A stretch of 64,000 nucleotides of DNA from JAWVFM01 sp963823245 (GTDB lineage: Bacteria; Actinomycetota; Thermoleophilia; Solirubrobacterales; 70-9): contig CAWGKQ010000008.1 of the NCBI GenBank assembly GCA_963823245.1, positions 558,001-622,000 of the forward strand, written 5' to 3'. The notes under the pieces are model-generated. The model made no database searches. It worked only from the letters and a program-made list of their open reading frames with translations, and had not been told where the DNA came from. The translations under genes and the position numbers were made by a program. Of this stretch, positions 25,072 through 33,645 are shown one piece after another (within the stretch, counting starts at the first letter, position 1; each line of letters opens with the position of its first letter).

Positions 25072-26112
25072 TCAAGGAAGGACCAGCTGGCTGTCTCCGA
25101 ACTCGTGCCATCGGTACCCGTGCTCGAGCGCGGTCGCGTATGAAGCTTCAAGGGGCTCCGCGCCGAGCGCCGCCTCGAGCAGGCGGAGGTGGCTGGCCAT
25201 CGGCTCATGCCATCCGGTGAGTAAGCCATCGACGACGAGGAGGCCGCGTTCGGGGGAGATCTCCTCGCTCGTCCACCCGCGGCCCGCCCTCACGGAGCCG
25301 TCGGCGCTCGCGACGGTCTCCAGCGTCCGAACCACCGTCGTGCCGACCGCGATCACGCGTCCGCCCCACTCGTGCACCGCGTTGGCGAGGCGTGCAGTGG
25401 CCTCGGGGATCTCGTACTGCTCGGCGGCTGGGGGCTCGTCGCGCTCAGGCGAGGAAACGCCGGCGTGAAGCGTGACCGGCGCGAATTGGACCCCGCGCGC
25501 GACGAGGGCGGTGACGAGGTCCGGGGTGAAGGGGCGCGCGGCGCTCGGCATCTCGGCGCTTCCGGGATGGAGCGCGAACGCCGTCTGGTAGGCCTCAAGC
25601 GGGTACTCCCCGTCGACGTACGCATAGCGGATTGGATGGCCGTAGCGCAAGAGGTAGTCGTCCGTGGGCTCGCCGAGGCGAACCGAGGCGAGCCAGAGGC
25701 GCGTGCCGCGCGTGAAGGGCTCCACCGTGGTGGCGGTGGCGCCGCCCGGCAGGTCGATTCGCTGATGCGCGACGCCTCCCTCGAACGGGTGCCCGCCGTC
25801 GCGGCTTCGCAGCTCCACCACCCACCAGCCGTCTCGCGACATCTGGGGGGCCGCACCGGCGAATCGAAGCTCGATCGGCCGTCCGTCGGAGAGGCGAGCC
25901 GGGACGGCCGCGGGCAGCGTGGCGGAGTTGTTGACGACGACCAGATCGCCGGGGTCCAGGAACCGGGCGAGATCGGCAAACGTCGCGTGCACGATCTCGC
26001 CGGTGCGGCGATAGGTGACCATCATCCGGACCCCGTCGCGGGCGACACCTCGGTGCTCCGGCGGCTCTCGGGCCTCGAGCGCCTCCGGCAGTACGAACGC
26101 CGGGACGCTCAC
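25072..26112 (-). CDS. Divergent QueA-like protein (S-adenosylmethionine:tRNA ribosyltransferase-isomerase family)
   Basis: 346-aa protein related to QueA, which makes epoxyqueuosine on tRNA. Recognisable QueA blocks: DPGDLVVVNNSATLPAAVPA, VTLHAG, RVIAVGTTVVRTLETVAS, GLLVVDGLLTGWHEP and a C-terminal HGYRWHEFGDSQLV. Blocks normally strict in QueA are altered: the PTAGLHFT motif reads PSAARPFT and the VTLHVGxGTFxPV motif reads VTLHAGVSSPERD. No queuosine genes are nearby. GTG start at 26112 overlaps the SDR stop (GTGA). As third gene of the SoxR-promoter operon it may have a different substrate from QueA. Confidence 0.82.
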   Translation of the reverse strand: MSVPAFVLPEALEAREPPEHRGVARDGVRMMVTYRRTGEIVHATFADLARFLDPGDLVVVNNSATLPAAVPARLSDGRPIELRFAGAAPQMSRDGWWVVELRSRDGGHPFEGGVAHQRIDLPGGATATTVEPFTRGTRLWLASVRLGEPTDDYLLRYGHPIRYAYVDGEYPLEAYQTAFALHPGSAEMPSAARPFTPDLVTALVARGVQFAPVTLHAGVSSPERDEPPAAEQYEIPEATARLANAVHEWGGRVIAVGTTVVRTLETVASADGSVRAGRGWTSEEISPERGLLVVDGLLTGWHEPMASHLRLLEAALGAEPLEASYATALEHGYRWHEFGDSQLVLP

Positions 26113-26816
26113 ACCGCGCTCGGCGCAGGCACGAGATCGGCCGCCCTGTAACGGCCGCTCGGCAGCTTCCCCTCGATCAGCCTCAGCAGGGCGGGCACGC
26201 TCGCGCTCGGAGGAGGCCGATCGGAAATGTCCTCGCCCGGGAACGCCTCCTGGTGCATCCGGGTGCGCATGTCGCCGGGGTCGACCGCGTAAACGCGCAG
26301 GTCGGGATGCTCGGCCGCGAGGACCGCGGTGAGGTGCTCCAGCGCCGCCTTCGATGAGCCGTAACCGCCCCAGCCCTCGTACGCCTCGGCGCCGGCGTCC
26401 GAGGTCACGTTGAGGATCGCCGCTCCGGGGCCGAGGTGCGGGAGGGCGAGCTGCGTCAGCCCGAGCGGCGCCAGAGCGTTCACCTCGTAGACCCGCTCGA
26501 TCTCGGCCAGCGGGTAATCGCGGAGGGCGGGTTGCGGGCTCGGACCGAGGACGCTGGCGTTGTTGACGAGCAGGTCGAGCCGCTCGCCGGCGGCACCGAC
26601 GATGTCGCGGCGGTGGTCCTCGTCGGCGACGTCGCCGGGCAAGGCGATCACCTCTCCATCGCGCATCTCGCGCGCGGCGTCCTCGAGCGCGGCTGCATCG
26701 CGCGCGTCGATCACCAATCGCCAGCCTCGTTCCGCCAGCGCCCTTGCCAGCTCGAACCCGAGCCCGCGCGAGGCCCCGGTGACGATCGCGTTTCGAGAGC
26801 CGTCGGCCGCGCTCAC
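26109..26816 (-). CDS. Short-chain dehydrogenase/reductase
   Basis: 235-aa classical SDR. TGASRGLG (cofactor site, residues ~13-20), LLVNNASVLGP (NNAG-like motif), the catalytic Ser in LNVTSDAG and YGSSKAALEHL (YxxxK) are all present. GTG start at 26816 overlaps the stop of the DUF5519 gene, and its own stop overlaps the QueA-like start, so three genes are translationally linked. In a SoxR-controlled operon a quinone- or carbonyl-reducing role would fit, but the substrate is unknown. Confidence 0.92.
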   Translation of the reverse strand: MSAADGSRNAIVTGASRGLGFELARALAERGWRLVIDARDAAALEDAAREMRDGEVIALPGDVADEDHRRDIVGAAGERLDLLVNNASVLGPSPQPALRDYPLAEIERVYEVNALAPLGLTQLALPHLGPGAAILNVTSDAGAEAYEGWGGYGSSKAALEHLTAVLAAEHPDLRVYAVDPGDMRTRMHQEAFPGEDISDRPPPSASVPALLRLIEGKLPSGRYRAADLVPAPSAV

Positions 26817-27163
26817 GCAACACCCTCGGGAATGCCCTTGCGCTCGACGATCCGATCGTAGTTCAGCCGCATGAGCTCGATCACGGCGCGGACGTCGTCG
26901 TCATCCTCGATCGGGTGAGCGGCGGGCCCCGGCTTGCCGGGAAACACCGGATGGTCGGTGACTCGTCCGGCCGCCTTCAGGCCGGTGCCGACCTCGCCGG
27001 AGAACATGAAGTGCGCGGCGTGATCGCCGTGGAGGTGACCGACCTCGCGACGGCCGACCTTGAAGCTCCATTCACCCCGCTTGCCGTGGCCCGCGGTCAC
27101 ACCGGGCCAGGAGGTGACCTCGCGGGTGATCTGCTCGCTGGCGGTGGTGGTCGTCTCGCTCAT
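26813..27163 (-). CDS. DUF5519 (luciferase-family) small protein
   Basis: 116-aa protein of the DUF5519 / luciferase-family type: TSWPGVTAGHGKRGEWSFKV, GRREVGHLHGDHAAHFMF and IELMRLNYDRIVERKG are the recognisable blocks. It is cytosolic, without signal peptide. First gene of the minus-strand operon; the ATG lies about 35 bases from the predicted transcription start of the SoxR promoter. Despite the family name a light-producing reaction is not implied; function is unknown. Confidence 0.85.
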   Translation of the reverse strand: MSETTTTASEQITREVTSWPGVTAGHGKRGEWSFKVGRREVGHLHGDHAAHFMFSGEVGTGLKAAGRVTDHPVFPGKPGPAAHPIEDDDDVRAVIELMRLNYDRIVERKGIPEGVA

Positions 27164-27204
27164 TGCTTCCCCCTTCCGGAGGCTCGAAATCAGTGGTTGT
27201 CCCT

Positions 27205-27235
27205 AGATTACAAGTTCAAGTTAACTTGAAGTCAA
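27205..27235 (-). promoter_or_regulatory. SoxR-dependent promoter with 19-bp spacer
   Basis: On the minus strand TTGACT (-35, 27235-27230) and TAATCT (-10, 27210-27205) are 19 bp apart, the over-long spacer typical of promoters activated by MerR-family proteins. The spacer contains the palindrome TTCAAGTTAACTTGAA (27215-27230 with the last -35 base), whose core TCAAGTTAACTTGA equals that of the enterobacterial soxS SoxR box. The promoter reads into DUF5519-SDR-QueA-like; the divergent soxR gene starts 33 bp from the palindrome. Confidence 0.9.
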
Positions 27236-27262
27236 GCCCGATTTGTGATTTCCTTCTCAGCC

Positions 27263-27712
27263 ATGGCAGACCTGCTCACGATCGGAGAGGTTTCGCGACG
27301 CAGCGGCGTCGCCTCGTCCGCTCTGCGCTTCTACGAGGAGCGTGGGCTGATCGCCTCCGAGCGCGCCGGCTCGGGGCATCGGCGCTTCCCCCGCTCCGTC
27401 CTGCGCCGGATCGCCTTCATCGTCTTCGCCCAACGGGTGGGCCTGAGCCTCGACGAGATCGCCCAGGAGCTGGGCAAGCTGCCGCCCGACCGGGCGCCGA
27501 CCCGCCGCGACTGGTCTCGCCTCTCGAGCAAGTGGTCGGCCCGCATTGACGACCGCATCGCAGAGCTCGAGCGCCTGCGGTCCGGCCTCACCGAGTGCAT
27601 CGGCTGCGGGTGCCTCTCGCTCGACCGCTGTAAGTGGTCGAACCCCGATGACCGGATCGCCGCCCGTGGGCCCGGCCCGCGCTACTGGATCGGCGACCGC
27701 CGGCCCGCCTGA
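27263..27712 (+). CDS. soxR: Redox-sensing transcriptional activator SoxR
   Basis: 149-aa MerR-family regulator. N-terminal winged helix LLTIGEVSRRSGVASSALRF and YEERGLI, a dimerising coiled coil, and the [2Fe-2S] cluster loop CIGCGCLSLDRC (C-x2-C-x-C-x5-C) that senses superoxide or redox-active compounds. ATG at 27263 is preferred over an in-frame start six codons upstream because MADLLTIGEV is the usual N-terminus. Divergent from the operon it is predicted to activate through the shared operator. In actinobacteria SoxR commonly answers redox-cycling metabolites. Confidence 0.95.
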   Translation: MADLLTIGEVSRRSGVASSALRFYEERGLIASERAGSGHRRFPRSVLRRIAFIVFAQRVGLSLDEIAQELGKLPPDRAPTRRDWSRLSSKWSARIDDRIAELERLRSGLTECIGCGCLSLDRCKWSNPDDRIAARGPGPRYWIGDRRPA

Positions 27713-27815
27713 GGAGGCGAAACCTGGACCCAGGTCGACGACGTGACCGTCGCGCCGTCATAGCGAACCTGCCTCGAGGCCGCGCTGAAGAAGCCGGCGG
27801 TGGAGAATCCGGCCG

Positions 27816-28800
27816 ATGGAGGGCCCGGAGCGCGCGGAACTGATTGCGGGAAGGCTGACGGAGGTTCTCGGCGACCGCCTGACGGGCTCGCCGCGGCGCT
27901 TATCGAGTGGCGCATCGCGGGAGACGTGGATTTTCGGGGCGACCGCGCACGGAGATCTCGTGGCCCAGCTCGACGGAGGCGGACGCGCGGTCATCGACCG
28001 GCCGCCGCAGGCGCCCCTGTTGCGCGCCGCCGCCGACGCCGGCGTCCCGGTCCCGGCCGTGATCGCGTCGGGCGCCGACGACCCCGTGCTCGGCTCGAGC
28101 TGGATGGTGGTCGAGGCGATTCCTGGGACCACCGATCCCGCGACGATCCTGGCCGCCGAAGGGTCCGACCCGGCTCGTCTGGTGGAGTCGATCGCCGCCG
28201 CGCTCGCCGGCGTCCACCGGATCCCCGTCGACGGTGGCCTCGCGCCGGCGGTCGACGACCCGGTGGCGATGTTGAGGCAGCTGCATGACGGCCTCGGCGA
28301 GGCCCATCCGGTCTTCGAGCTGGCCTTTCGGAAGCTCGGCCGTACCCGCCCGCGGTCCACGAGGCGAGGCCTGGTCCATGGCGACTACCGCCTGGGGAAT
28401 CTGATGGTCGATTGCCACGCCGTGAGCGGCGTGCTCGATTGGGAGCTCGCTCATGTCGGCGACCCGGCCGAGGACCTCGGCTGGCTGTGCGTGCGGGCGT
28501 GGCGCTTCGGGCGGCCCGACCGTGCCGCCGCAGGCCTCGGCTCCCGGGAGCAGCTGCTCGCGGCGTACGAGCGTCATTCCGGTGTCGCCGTCGATCCCGC
28601 CGAGCTCTCGTGGTGGGAGGTCTTCGGCGCCCTTCGCTGGGGTGTCATCACGGTGATGCAGGCCGATGCCCACCTGTCCGGCGCGATCCGCTCGGTCGAG
28701 CACGCCGTGATCGGGCGCCGCTCGTGCGAGGTCGAGTGGGATCTGCTCGACCTCCTGGCCCCGGACACGAAGGGGCGCGTCCACAGCCGTCCCGCCCGAC
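27816..28800 (+). CDS. APH-family phosphotransferase (acyl-CoA-dehydrogenase-associated), 3' end uncertain
   Basis: Kinase-fold protein of the aminoglycoside phosphotransferase family, of the kind linked to acyl-CoA dehydrogenases (ACAD10-like). ETWIFGATAHGDLVAQLDGG (N-lobe), SSWMVVEAIPGTT (hinge), LVHGDYRLGNLMVD (catalytic HGDxxxxN) and VLDWELAHVGDPAEDLGWL (metal-binding Asp). Homology ends near CEVEWDLLDLLAP (about 28770). The frame then runs on without stop to 29546 through the next gene, so the native stop has probably been lost to an indel. Followed by DUF6285 and an acyl-CoA dehydrogenase, a recurrent actinobacterial trio. Confidence 0.85.
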
Positions 28801-29161
28801 GGGCCCGCAGCCCACCCCCCACGACCGCCCGACCGCCGAGGAGCTGCTCGACGCCGCGCGCAGCGCCCTGGGCGATGACGTCCTCCCGCGAGCTCGAGCG
28901 GGCGGCGCGAGTTTCAGGCGCGGGTCTCGATGCGCGCGCTCGGGATCGTCAAGCGCGAGCTCGACCTGGCCGGCGAGCACGCCCAGCATCCGCGGCGAGG
29001 CGCTTGCCCGCCTCGGCGTCAGCGGCGAAGCGGAGCTCGCCACGGGCATCCGCGCGGGCGACTTCGCCGAGCGCGAGCAAGAGCTCGTCGCAGCGCTGCG
29101 GGCGCTCGTCCGCGCGAAGCTTGAGGTCGCCAACCCGCGATACATCGAGGAGGCGCAATGA
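28800..29161 (+). pseudogene. DUF6285 protein, disrupted by about three frameshifts
   Basis: Pieces of one protein appear in different frames: DRPTAEELLDAARSALGDDV (from about 28822), FQARVSMRALGIVKRELDLA (from about 28913) and RGEALARLGVSGEAELATGI to VANPRYIEEAQ (to the stop at 29159-29161). The order and spacing match DUF6285 proteins that sit between the phosphotransferase and acyl-CoA dehydrogenase genes. Shifts lie near 28890, 28912 and 28988. No start codon is obvious. The stop overlaps the dehydrogenase ATG (ATGA), so the gene order was an operon. Confidence 0.72.
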
Positions 29162-30430
29162 AGGAACCGGGCGGAGACGAGCTTCCCGCCGAGATCTCGG
29201 ACCTGCTCACCGAGATCGACGCGTTCATCGAGACGGAGATCAAGCCCGCTCGAGGAGGCGGGCGACAACGCGCGCTTCTTCGACCACCGGCGCGAGTACT
29301 GCGCGCACCGACTTCGAGGCGGGCGGGATTCCGAGCCGCGACTGGGAGGACCTGCTCGAGGAGGCGATGGCACGCGCCGACCGCGCAGGGCTCTGGCGCT
29401 ACCCGTTGCCCGCCGAGCTCGGCGGTCGCGACGGGACGAACCTCGGCATGGCGGTCGTCCGCGAGCACCTCGCGCGGCGCGGTATCGGCCTCCACAACGA
29501 CCCTCAGAGCGAGATCTCGCATCGATCGGCAACTTCCCGACCGTGATCCTCGGCGCACGAGTTCGGCACCCCCGAACAGCGCGAGCGGTTCGTCGAGCCG
29601 GCGCTGCGCCGCGAGGTCGGGCTCGCGTTCGGGCTCACGGAGCCGAATCACGGCTCCGACGCGACCTACCTCGAGACGACCGCGCACGCCGAGGCGGTTC
29701 GGAGTGGGTGATCGACGGGGTCAAGCGGTTCAACTCGGGCATGCACCGCGCGAGCCACGACCTGATCTTCGCCCGCACCTCGGGCGCGTCCGGCGAGGCC
29801 CTCGGGATCACCGCCTTCATCGTCCCGCGTGACGCACCCGGCCTCAATGTCGAGTTCTACTGGTGGACGTTCAACATGCCGACCGACCACGCCGAGGTCT
29901 CGCTGCGCGGCGTCCGGGTCGGTGACGACGCGATCCTCGGCGAGCTCGACCGCGGGCTCGAGCTCGCGCAGCACTTCGTGCACGAGAACCGGATCCGCCA
30001 GGCGGCCTCGAGCCTCGGCGCGGCGGCGTTCTGCATCGACGAGGCGGTGAAGTGGGCCCGCGATCGGACTGCCTGGGGCAAGCCGCTGTGGCGAAACCAG
30101 GGAATCCAGTTCCCGCTCGCCGAGCTGTGGACGGACTGCGAGCTCGTGCGCGGGACTCGTGCGGCGAACCGCCGCAGAGCTCGACCGCCGGCACCACATG
30201 GAGGTCACCCACCTCGTCGCGATGGCCAACTACCGCGCGAACCGGCTTGCCTGCGAGGCCGCCGACCGGGCCATGCAGACCTGCGGCGGGATGGGCTACA
30301 CGCGGCACATGCCCTTCGAGCACATCTACCGCCATCACCGCCGCTACCGAATCACGGAGGGAGCGAGGAGGTCCAGCTTCGCAAGGTCGGCTACGAGCTG
30401 TTCGCCGGCAGCGTGAGTGCCACGCGGTAG
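29158..30430 (+). pseudogene. Acyl-CoA dehydrogenase, broken by at least six frameshifts
   Basis: Flavin enzyme for the first step of acyl-CoA beta-oxidation. Consecutive homologous pieces in changing frames: AEISDLLTEIDAFIETEIKP, GGIPSRDWEDLLEEAMARAD, ELGGRDGTNLGMAVVREHLA, LAFGLTEPNHGSDATYLETT, NMPTDHAEVSLRGVRVGDDA, QHFVHENRIRQAASSLGAAA, TCGGMGYTRHMPFEHIYRHH and VQLRKVGYELFAGS. Indels lie near 29248, 29305, 29530, 29548, 29690, 30160 and 30360. There is no nonsense mutation and each piece resumes exactly, which points to sequence error or very recent decay. Confidence 0.88.
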
Positions 30431-30457
30431 CGGCGGTCTCGATCCGCGTTGCCGCTG

Positions 30458-31786
30458 TCAGCCGTGCAGCGGCCCGCGCAGGTAGACGGCGTCGGTGCCG
30501 TCGGTGGAGCCCGGGACGAGGTTGGTCGCCGGCGACTCAAACCCGACAAAGCGCCCATCCGCTGACATCGCCAGTGACTGTGTGTAGGAGGGGATGAGGA
30601 CCCCCAGGCCGGCGTTCGCCGGCCTGCCGGACGAGCTCACGTCCGCCTGCAGCGTCTTGCCGCTCCGCTCATCGCGGAAGAAGGCGTGGAGGCCGCCGTC
30701 CGTCCCCCCTGCGACGAGGTTCCTCGCGAATGACTCAAAAGTGATGAAGCCGCCGTGGTTGGAAATGGCGGGGGAGTTGCTCGCTTCGTTTGCCTGCCCG
30801 TCCGACGAGCTCACGCTGACCCGCTTCGTCTTGCCTTTCTTCAGATCGCGGACGAAGATGTCGGCCTTCCGGTTCGTGTCGTCCTTGACGAGGTTCGTCG
30901 CCTTCGAGACGAAGGCGACGTAGCGCCCGTCACCAGAGATCGCAGCTCTGTGGCTCCCATCGTTCGCCTCTTTCCCGGAGGAGCTCACGCTTGCGAGGAT
31001 CGTCCTGTGCCGCTGCAGGTCGCGAACGTAGATGTTGTATCCCCTGGCGCCCTTGACGATGTTCGTCGCCTGCGTCTCGTAGGCGACGTAGCGCCCGTCG
31101 CCAGAGATCGAGGGATGGTGGCAGTAGCCGTTCCCCGGCTTGCCGGTTGAGGTGACGTTCACCTGCTGCGTCTTTCCGGTCTTCATGTCGCGGACGAACT
31201 CGTTGCGAGCGGCAATTGGCTTACGCCGAGTCAGGTTCGTGGCGCCGGAACTGAAGGCGACGAAGCGCCCGTCGGCCGACAGCGACGGGTTCTGGCTCCG
31301 GCCGCCGGCCGGCTTCCCGTTGACGCCGACGGTCACCAGGCTCGTCTTGCCGGTCTTCAGGTCGTGGAGGTGGATGTTGCCGTCGCCGAAGCTGTCGGGC
31401 TCGGCGAAGGCGACGAATCGACCGTTGGCCGAGATCGCGGGCTGGATGGGCTTGTTGCGTCCGGAGGCTGGCGCGGCCAACTGAGTCGTGCCCGCCTTGC
31501 GATCGCGAACGAACACCCCCGTATCGCCACTCGGGTCGAGATTGGTGGCGAATGACACGAAGGCGACGAGCCGCCCGTCACCCGAAAGCGAGGGATTGCC
31601 GCTTTCCGCGTTCGCTGGATCGCCCGACGAGCTCACGCTGACGAGGGCTGTCTTGACGTTGACCGCCAGAGCCATGGTCGTGGGGCCGAGGGCGAGTGCG
31701 AGGACGCCGACGAGTGCGAGCGCTACAACCGATCGCAAGCTGCCCTGCCTCCTCACAGCGCCGATCCTAACCGTCGTCGCCGGCAC
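30458..31786 (-). CDS. Exported TolB/PD40-type beta-propeller repeat protein
   Basis: 442-aa protein with a signal peptide (hydrophobic LRSVVALALVGVLALALGPT after an Arg-rich start) and about seven tandem repeats of 53-56 residues. Each repeat contains a variant of PSLSGDGRLVAFVSFATNL, a D..R.. segment and VFVRDRKAGTTQ, ending V.VSSSG.PAN. The repeats are also visible as near-identical DNA around 30545, 30910, 31080, 31255, 31405 and 31565. This is the WD40-like PD40 propeller fold seen in TolB; here it is probably secreted or anchored and binding rather than enzymatic. Confidence 0.88.
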   Translation of the reverse strand: MPATTVRIGAVRRQGSLRSVVALALVGVLALALGPTTMALAVNVKTALVSVSSSGDPANAESGNPSLSGDGRLVAFVSFATNLDPSGDTGVFVRDRKAGTTQLAAPASGRNKPIQPAISANGRFVAFAEPDSFGDGNIHLHDLKTGKTSLVTVGVNGKPAGGRSQNPSLSADGRFVAFSSGATNLTRRKPIAARNEFVRDMKTGKTQQVNVTSTGKPGNGYCHHPSISGDGRYVAYETQATNIVKGARGYNIYVRDLQRHRTILASVSSSGKEANDGSHRAAISGDGRYVAFVSKATNLVKDDTNRKADIFVRDLKKGKTKRVSVSSSDGQANEASNSPAISNHGGFITFESFARNLVAGGTDGGLHAFFRDERSGKTLQADVSSSGRPANAGLGVLIPSYTQSLAMSADGRFVGFESPATNLVPGSTDGTDAVYLRGPLHG

Positions 31787-31807
31787 CGTCCAGGGTCGGA
31801 CGCACCG

Positions 31808-32227
31808 TCAGCCGTCCATGTAGTTGACGGCGCTCACGCGGTCGATCGTGATCGCGAGCACCACGCGGTCGATCGCGGCAAGCGCGTCGTCGCTCTGCGG
31901 CTCCGGCGGCTCAGGCATGCCGGCGACGCGCTGCATGACCATCGCCGTCGCGGGGCCGATGTCCTTGGTCAGGACCTCGGCCGGGCCCGAGAAGACGGCG
32001 GAGGGATAGGGCTGCTCGTCTCCCCGAACGCAGAGCGAAGCCCATCCGGCTCGCCGCACGTCCTGCGCCTTGAGACGCTTGGACTCGGTCGAGATAAGGA
32101 GCCGGTCGCCGTCGCGCGCGTAGTAGACGACGGACTGACGAGGCGTTCCGCTCGTCGCGACGGTCGCCAAGACCCCGACGCGGTTCGCGTCGAGGAACTT
32201 GCGAAGGATGTCGGTTAGACCACCCAT
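31808..32227 (-). CDS. PPOX-class F420-dependent oxidoreductase-like protein
   Basis: 139-aa split-barrel protein. The N-terminal FLDANRVGVLATVATSGTPR and VVYYARDGDRLLISTESKRL are typical of the pyridoxamine-5'-phosphate-oxidase-like F420 enzymes. Start at 32227 (MGGLTDILRKFL) overlaps the end of the FAH-family gene by 13 bp; the frame is open further upstream but only as a shadow. Last gene of the hydroxylase operon. Cofactor F420 versus FMN cannot be decided here. Confidence 0.85.
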   Translation of the reverse strand: MGGLTDILRKFLDANRVGVLATVATSGTPRQSVVYYARDGDRLLISTESKRLKAQDVRRAGWASLCVRGDEQPYPSAVFSGPAEVLTKDIGPATAMVMQRVAGMPEPPEPQSDDALAAIDRVVLAITIDRVSAVNYMDG

Positions 32228-33033
32228 GCGGGGACGGCCTCGACCTCGGCGACGACGAAGCCGTCGGGTTCCTCGACGACCGTGTTCTCGAGCGCGCCGA
32301 TGCCTTCGATCTCGATTCGGACGGTGTCTCCAATCTTCAGCAGACCCTCGGGAAAGGGCTGGCGGACGGCGCCGATGCCGGCGGGCGTGCCGGTCGCGAT
32401 GACGTCGCCGGGCTCGAGTGTGAACGCCTCCGAGAGGTGCGCCACCTGCTCGAAGCAGTCGACGATCATCTCGCTGGTGCTGCCGTCCTGGCGTAGCTCG
32501 TCGTTGACGTAGGTGCGAATTGCGAGTCGGTGGGGGTCGCCGAGCTCGTCGCCGGTGACGATCCACGGCCCGAGCGGGCCGTGCGTGTCGAACGACTTGC
32601 CCATCGTCATGGTCGGCGTCCGCAGCTGCCAGTCGCGCACCGAGACGTCGTTCGCGATCGTGTAGCCGGCGATCACCTCATGTGCGCGGTCGGCCGGGAC
32701 GTGGCGGCAGCGTGTGCCGATTACGACCGCGAGCTCACCCTCGTAGTCGAGGAGGCTCGATACGCGCGGCATATGGACGTCGTCGCCCGGGCCAACGACG
32801 CAGGTCGCCTGCTTGTTGAAGAACACCGGGAACTTGGGCGCCTCCATGCCGCTCTCCGCGATGTGGTCCGCGTAGTTCAGGCCGATTGCCAGGAACTTGC
32901 GCGGCACCACCGGGACGAGCAGGCGCACCTCGTCGAGGCGGTGACGCTCGGCGCCGTCGGGGTCCGCGACCTCCTCACCCTCGACGACGCCGTGGCGGAC
33001 CGCGCCTTCGATCTCGAACCTGCAGAGCCTCAC
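32215..33033 (-). CDS. Fumarylacetoacetate hydrolase (FAH) family protein
   Basis: 272-aa member of the FAH/hydratase-decarboxylase superfamily. KFLAIGLNYADHIAESGMEA, the metal-binding LLDYEGELAVVIG (Glu-x-Glu ligand pair) and YTIANDVSVRDWQ (Asp ligand), GKSFDTHGPLGPW and LEPGDVIATGTPAGIG are all present. It would hydrate or cleave a C-C bond in a ring-cleavage product. ATG overlaps the VOC gene stop (ATGA), so it is co-translated with the predicted dioxygenase. Confidence 0.93.
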   Translation of the reverse strand: MRLCRFEIEGAVRHGVVEGEEVADPDGAERHRLDEVRLLVPVVPRKFLAIGLNYADHIAESGMEAPKFPVFFNKQATCVVGPGDDVHMPRVSSLLDYEGELAVVIGTRCRHVPADRAHEVIAGYTIANDVSVRDWQLRTPTMTMGKSFDTHGPLGPWIVTGDELGDPHRLAIRTYVNDELRQDGSTSEMIVDCFEQVAHLSEAFTLEPGDVIATGTPAGIGAVRQPFPEGLLKIGDTVRIEIEGIGALENTVVEEPDGFVVAEVEAVPAWVV

Positions 33034-33617
33034 GATGCCTCCGGGACGGCGACCGGCTGCTGCTCGGGCGCGTAGCCGCCGGCCATCGCCTTCGAGTGGA
33101 TCTCCTCGAACGCCACGCCCTCCTCGTGGTCGGCCGCGATCCGATCAGGGTCCACGAACTGGCCGATCGGGTTCGCCTTGAACTCCTCCGAGGTCCGCAT
33201 CCACGCGGTCGACTTCGACCAGTCGCCGAAGACGTCCACCTGGAGCTCGATGTTGTTGCCGTCGGGGTCCGCGTAGTAGTACGAGAGCGTCATCCCGTGG
33301 TCGATGCAGAACGCGGGCTCGATCCCGGCCTCCTTGAGGCGGACGTAGCTGGCGTTGAGCTCGTCGAAGCTGGCGTACTCGAACGCGCTGTGATGGAGTC
33401 CCGTGTGGGTCTCTTTCTCGGGGTCGTCGGTGAAGTTCGGGAATGCCAGCAGCGCGATGCGATGGTTCGCATCGTCGTTGCTCAGCCACGCGCCGACGTC
33501 ATCCTGATGGATGACCTCGACCCCGACGAGGACCGAGTAGTAGTCGATCATCTCCTGAAGGCGGGTCGTCTTGAGGTTCAGGTGATGGAACTTCGGGTGG
33601 ATCACTTCGCTTGACAT
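33030..33617 (-). CDS. VOC-family extradiol-dioxygenase-like protein
   Basis: 195-aa vicinal-oxygen-chelate protein. Metal ligands fit a type I extradiol dioxygenase: His in KFHHLNLKTT, His in THTGLHHSAFEYAS, Glu in DPDGNNIELQVDVFG. Only one full VOC module plus an extra C-terminal helix region is present, shorter than two-module BphC (about 290 aa). Between the FAD hydroxylase and the FAH-like hydrolase, where a catechol-cleaving step would be expected. Substrate unknown. Confidence 0.88.
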   Translation of the reverse strand: MSSEVIHPKFHHLNLKTTRLQEMIDYYSVLVGVEVIHQDDVGAWLSNDDANHRIALLAFPNFTDDPEKETHTGLHHSAFEYASFDELNASYVRLKEAGIEPAFCIDHGMTLSYYYADPDGNNIELQVDVFGDWSKSTAWMRTSEEFKANPIGQFVDPDRIAADHEEGVAFEEIHSKAMAGGYAPEQQPVAVPEAS

Positions 33618-33645
33618 CTCTTGCCTCCGATCTTGTTTGTCTGGG

